Part shown: in pieces, positions 58,986-64,000 of the stretch | Layout: the number at the start of each line of letters is the position of its first letter | Numbering within the stretch: the stretch's first letter is position 1 | Origin: Adiantum capillus-veneris | Lineage: Eukaryota; Streptophyta; Polypodiopsida; Polypodiales; Pteridaceae | Assembly (NCBI GenBank): GCA_014529385.2 | Contig: CM043954.1 | Location: 92,593,747 to 92,657,746 of the forward strand | Reading direction: 5' to 3' | DNA: 64,000 bases | Made by a program: the position numbers and the translations under genes | Notes under the pieces: model-generated | What the model was told of the DNA's origin: nothing | The model's input: the letters and a program-made list of their open reading frames with translations, nothing else | Databases searched by the model: none

Positions 58986-61900
58986 AGTGTCACGCCAAGG
59001 GCCACCCTGGAGGTCAAGGACCGGCCAAGGGCTAGCTGCCAATGGAGAAGGGATCCTAGGCTAGGTGGCTACAAAGGGAGGTTGGGAGGAGGATCTAGCA
59101 TCACAGTCTCATGGTGCCACACTAGTATCAAGACTATTTTGGGAGCCTGGGGGTCGTGGACCTCTCATGCATATTTTTGCATTCTCATGCAACAAGGGCA
59201 TGGAGAAGGTCTCTTGAACAGGGCTTGGCCGATTGGAGGAAAACGTGTGCATGGGCACTTGTGTCAAGGAGGGAGAGAAGAGAGACCACCACCAAATGCT
59301 GTGAGGGTGGGCTTGATACGAGCATGAGGCCGAGGGGATTATGACCCGTCACGGTGGCATCGATCGACAAGCAACAGAGGGGTCGTAGATCTTCTTTCTC
59401 TCTCATGCAGCATTCTCTGGCTTCCATAGCACTCTATAGAGATTGTGCTCATACATAAACACCCGAAGGCCTTTGGCCTTGGGCAATTTAAGTTAAGGGA
59501 AGGTGTTCATAGGACAACCTTCCCCTCGTCCTATTGGCATCTCAAAAAACACACATCCCATAAATGTTTTGGCACAGTTGCATCTCTGCAAGCTATTCAA
59601 TTAGGGATGAGGTAGTATTGTAGAGATTTGGTAACAACTAAATTTTGGAATTTCGGAGATTTTAAAGCAAGTGTATGTTCGAGCAAGGTGGAAAGATTAG
59701 ACCCGTCTACGAAGTTTCAAGGCGGAAGATTATGCCTCAAGTGGTGCATTTGCATGATTGCGCTTATGAATTAACAAAGTTATGATTGAAGACATAATTA
59801 ACACGGCTAATTATCGACATTTGTGGTGCATATTATGGCTACAAGCTTTTTTGGAATCAAGGTACTGTTTTTTCTCTTACTAGCACTACACAGAGTCGCC
59901 ATGGATTCCGATATCAATATGAATTTTGATTTTGAGCACAATATGCCCGATCCTCCATGGTCAAATACTCTCATGGAGGGTACCCACAAAGTTACGGGAG
60001 GAGATGATGCTTACGAATTGCATGGATCTATTCAAGAGAACAAGGTGCACATCTTGGTAGATGACGATGCTTTACAATTCCATTAACTACGGGTTAGTGA
60101 AACGGCTCAAATTGCCCCAAACTGCAAGTTCCCACCATTACAAGGTAGCAATGATGAACAAATATGATGCTGAAGTGTGGACACTCAAGTGAGCTGTACC
60201 GTTGGAAATTCATGGGTATACCACATCCTTGGATTTCCAGGTTATGCATATGGAGAGGACTGATGTGGTACTTGGTCAAAGATGGTTGCACAGCCTAGGA
60301 CCATCACTCAAGTACTACAAGCACAATAGTCTGATGTTTGAATCCCATGGTGCACATTTGTTGTTGTTAGGAAAGAAGGATGTGCCTTCCTCACCCACTG
60401 ATATATGTACAACAGAGCTTATGAAGCTCACTTTTGACAATGAAATAGAAGAAGTTTCTTGTGCTACTCTTTGTGTCATTTTATTTCAAATGTTGCTTCT
60501 ATTGAAAATGTCTCAATGCGGCATGATTTTCTCTCTTCCCTTCGAGCAATGGCTACTACTCTCTCTCCTCAACAAGTAAAGTTTCTAGTCAATCAAAAGA
60601 TTTGTTAATTTCAAGATGTATTTTCTAATGATCTACCACCAAGATTATCGCCAACACGATCCATGAAACATGGCATAGATGTGGTTGCAGGTATTAAACC
60701 AGTTAGCAAACACCCTTAGAATGAGTCATTTTGAGGCTACTGAGGTGGAACGTCAACTTGTTGACTATTAAGTGACTATCTTAATAGAGGATTTATTCAA
60801 CCGACTTCTTCACCATAGGCTTCTCCTATTCTATTGGTGAAGAAAAAAGATGGTAGCATGCACATGTGCTTTGACTACCGTGGTTTAAATGTAATAATTG
60901 TTGAGAACTAGTACCCATTACCACCAATGGATGAGCCATTTGATAAGCTCACTCATGCTCATAGCTTCACAAAGGTAGACTTGCAGCCAGGATATCACCA
61001 AGTACGCATTTCACTTGTTGATATACCTAAAATTGCATTATGAACAAGGTTTGGACATAATGAATTTTTGGTTATGCCTTTTGGGCTAACCAATGCGCAT
61101 GTAATACGGTCTCAAAACACTATCCATTAGTGTCATGAGAGTTTGTTATCATTTTTCTTGATGACATTCTTGTGTACAATGCTTTTGAGGAAGAGCACTT
61201 GCAACATCTAAGAGGTAGGTGTTCAAATTGCTATGAGCAAACAAGTTATATGCCAAAGAGTCAAAGTGTGATTTTCTCAAGGAGAAAATACACTATCTAG
61301 GGAATGTTATCTCAGCTGATGGGCTGCATATGGATCAATCCAAAGTGGATGCCATTTGGAAGTGGCCTTCTCCCAAAAATCTAAAAGAGTACATATTTTC
61401 TTGGGATTTGCAGGTTTTTATCAAAGGTTTGTTAAAAACTATGCTTACATTGATGTACTAGTGATGGATCAACTGAAAGCCAAGGGGAAAACCTTTCAGT
61501 GGGGTGCCACTCAACATCCAAGTTTTGATACACTCAAGGACGCATTAGCTACAAATCATATTCTAGCTATTGTGGATCCTTTGAAGGCATTCATTTTGGA
61601 AATGAATGCAAGTAATCATGCTATTGGAGTATTCCTTCTAAAGGAAGGGAGGCCAATTGCATTTGAAAGCAAGAATCTTGATTCAACACAACAAAAATTA
61701 CTTTGCTTGCAAAAGAAAACTCTATGCAATAGTATCTGCCTTAAAGACATGGAGACATTATTTGTATGGAGCTCAATTTGAGATTGTATTTGACAATGAA
61801 AGCATAAAATGGTTCATACAACAAACTGACTTGAAGGGTCAAAATACCAGGTGGGCTAAGATTCTTTAGGAGTATGATGCAAAGCTTCGGTATCATAAAG

Positions 61901-64000
61901 GACGATACAATGCGCTGGCTGATGCTCTCAATTGTATGCCTGAGATCACCTCTGAAGTGAGCGTTTGGATTCTTTGAAGGACAAATAGAGCATGACGAGG
62001 CATAATCCAATGTGGAGCCATGTGCAAATGAGGGATCCTTCTCACTCCAATGCTGGTAGTGTTTCATTAACCTCCACACCTAGTTCTCCTTTGTGGAGTG
62101 ATGAACTGCAAAGATGGAAGAATTTATCCATCAATAATGGGTACCTACGCCACAACGGACACGGACATTCGATGCCGAATTCTTTATGAATGTCACAATA
62201 GTCCAAGTGCAGGGCACCTAGGCCTTAGAATGACTTATGCTTTTGTAAGAGGAAAATTTTACTGGCCAGGTTTACATGGCTTTATTCAAGACTACGTCTT
62301 GCATTGCCAAAAATATCAAGTTAACAAAGCAGAGCACCTGAAGGCAGGAGGACTCTTACATCCTTTGGAGATTCGTAATGGAAAATGGAAAAGTTATCTA
62401 TATGGATTTCATTGTGGGTTTACCAATCACTGTACGAGGTCATGAATTGGTATGGGTGGTCGTAGACCAGTTGACTAAACTATGCAAGTTTATTCCAACC
62501 AAGTCAACATTAAAACTCCATAGATAGCTAAGTTATTTGTGGACAATATCTACAAGTTGTATGGATTGCCAAGTAACATTGTAAGTGATCGTGATCCCAA
62601 GTTCAACATTCATTTTTGGAGGGTTGTGTTTAAACAATTGGGTACACAACTCAACCTAAGTACAACAGATCACCTTGAAACAGATGGTCAAACTAAACGA
62701 GTTAACCAAGTGCTAGAGGATATGCTACAAGAATACATTAGCAAAAAATAAATAGACTAGGAAGATTATCTACCTCTTCTTGGGTTTGCTTACAACATTG
62801 CTAAGCATGTCATGAGAGCTGGATTTAGTCCTTTCATGCTCATGTACAATTTTCAACCTAGGTCACCAGTTACGATGGGGTTGGCAACCAAAAAACTCCA
62901 ATAGGTTAAGGATTTTATCTAAGACCATATGGATATGCTGAAACTCGCTTGTCAAAATGTACGACAAGCGTAGGAGTAGTATAAGAAGTATGCTGATGAG
63001 AAACGTCAGTAAGTTACCTTCACTGGAGGGGAAGAGGTATTTTTGCGTATGCCAGAGCATTCAAAAAGTCTAAAGACTGGGCCAACACCTAAATTATCTC
63101 TAAGATATTGTGGGTCTTTCAAGGTACTCAAGTAAGTAGGTGATTGAGCTTACAAACTCTCATTACCGGAACATTCTTGTATTCATCCGGTATTTCATGT
63201 AAGTCGTTTACTTAAATGCTTGCATGGGACAATCATGTTACTTACCAACAGATTTTGGTCAAGTTCAACCTCCCACCCAAACAAACCTAAAAGTATTTTG
63301 GACTATCATGATTTATATATGCGTCATCATGTACATTGACAAGCTTTAGCCAAGTGGAAAGATCGACTTGAAGAAGGTTCCACTTGGGAAACCATTAGTG
63401 TTCTTAAAAAGAAGTTTATCACTTTTATTTTTAAGGACAAAAACACTTCTCCAAGGGGGGAGTAATCTCAGGCCAATGGTCACCCTGGAGATCAAGGGCG
63501 GGTTTCTAGTGGAGAAGGGATCCTAGGAAAAGTGGCTATAAAGGGAGGTTGGGCGGAGGATCTAGCATGGCAGTCCTAGTATATTACATCAAGCCAAAGA
63601 TAGCTAGACAACACCTCTCTCTCAGCACATCACTCATCAAGGGGCAGAAAGATTATTATATTTTGGCCTTGAGGATTTGCAACACATAGTTAGCACCAAG
63701 TTATGCTAGTTACCATAAATGCTACTACATATGCTAGTTAGCATACATGCTAGTTATGCTACGTAAGTTGGATAGCATAGTGGCTATGGTGGTGAGCATA
63801 CCCAGTTATGCTAGTTAGCATACATGGTACTCTGTATGCTAGCTAGCACACCCAGTTATGCTAGTTAGCATACATGGGTTTTGATTTTCTTGCAAGGTTC
63901 CTTTGGAGAGCTTTTTTGAGAAATGAATATTTTTTGCGAGATTCTCCATTATTGAGGGGATTTTTTATAAATAGCATACCACTATCAAGGCTTCTATAAA
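58986..64000 (+). mobile_element. Degraded Ty3/Gypsy chromovirus, right LTR leaving the window
   Basis: A left LTR piece starting TGTCACGCCAAGGG (58989) matches 63465 onward (GCCAATGGTCACCCTGGAGA...GAGAAGGGATCCTAGG...GGAGGATCTAGCA). The purine tract CCAAGGGGGGAG precedes the right copy. Between them, in plus-strand order, are protease (HILVDDDA, 60050; TDVVLGQRWL, 60260), reverse transcriptase (60800-61130; FTKVDLQPGYHQVRIS), and RNase H (61590-61860; AFILEMNASNHAIGVFL). Integrase follows (62098-62751; GLPSNIVSDRDPKF) and a chromodomain-like tail near 63345-63410 (AKWKDRLEEGSTWE). The frame is broken many times (more than five). The right LTR continues beyond the window. Confidence 0.85.
63725..63880. 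repeat. Near-palindromic TATGCTAGTTAGCATA repeats in the right LTR
   Basis: TATGCTAGTTAGCATACATG occurs at about 63730, 63807 and 63857, and TATGCTAGCTAGCAC at about 63835. Shorter variants lie at 63703 and 63750. Arms ATGCTA/TAGCAT are inverted. Confidence 0.85.

Noticed and set aside
58863-59327. 154-residue plus-strand protein gene
   Set aside because: From about 58990 it runs across the left LTR copy of the Gypsy element, as shown by the match to 63465 onward, so it is not an independent gene.

Overview
The window looks like a transposon-rich stretch of land-plant nuclear DNA. The evidence is GT-AG introns, plant-type Copia and Gypsy elements, a Helitron, LINE relics, plant-style pentatricopeptide (PPR) repeat fragments and many very long GA/TC and AC microsatellites. 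A large-genome plant such as a fern or other seed-free plant would fit, but I cannot name the species from the sequence. All alignments and similarity figures here were made by eye. Layout from left to right: 1-0.63 kb is an LTR with a primer-binding site. 1.14-1.89 kb holds the last five exons of a host gene for a nucleolar RRM protein (NIFK/Nop15-like). 1.9-6.9 kb is non-coding with short tandem repeats and microsatellites. At 6.9-12.7 kb a roughly 0.3-kb segment containing part of a host exon (tRNA-uridine-hydroxylase/rhodanese-like, minus strand) was duplicated in tandem, and a Copia element with two LTRs and a target-site duplication later landed in the second unit. 13.9-20.5 kb is a decayed Helitron: Rep and PIF1-type helicase, a spliced accessory gene, and a GIY-YIG-nuclease-like module. 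21.1-22.3 kb is a degenerate satellite whose monomers each carry a dyad. 22.7-23.2 kb holds microsatellites, and 23.5-26.6 kb is a mosaic of LINE fragments in both orientations with a very recent 290-bp duplication. From 28 to 44 kb there is Gypsy-derived sequence. One Gypsy relic (31.6-44.3 kb) is split inside its integrase region by a 6.7-kb insert bounded by inverted repeats, and that insert contains PPR-gene relics. 46.1-47.7 kb is a short non-autonomous LTR element. 47.7-48.4 kb is a gag relic on the minus strand. 51.0-58.3 kb is a minus-strand LTR-type element with long AT-rich satellite-like repeats. 59.0 kb to the end is a degraded chromovirus-type Gypsy element whose right LTR runs out of the window. 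The two observations I rate highest are (i) the GIY-YIG-like module inside the Helitron and (ii) two unrelated-looking tandem repeats with a similar ~285-bp spacing, each centred on an 18-22-bp palindrome. In these palindromes the central CpG steps vary almost only by C-to-T/G-to-A change, as expected if they decay by cytosine methylation. The only convincing host protein-coding content is the NIFK-like gene, the hydroxylase-like exon and the broken PPR pieces. The rest is mobile elements, their relics and simple repeats.
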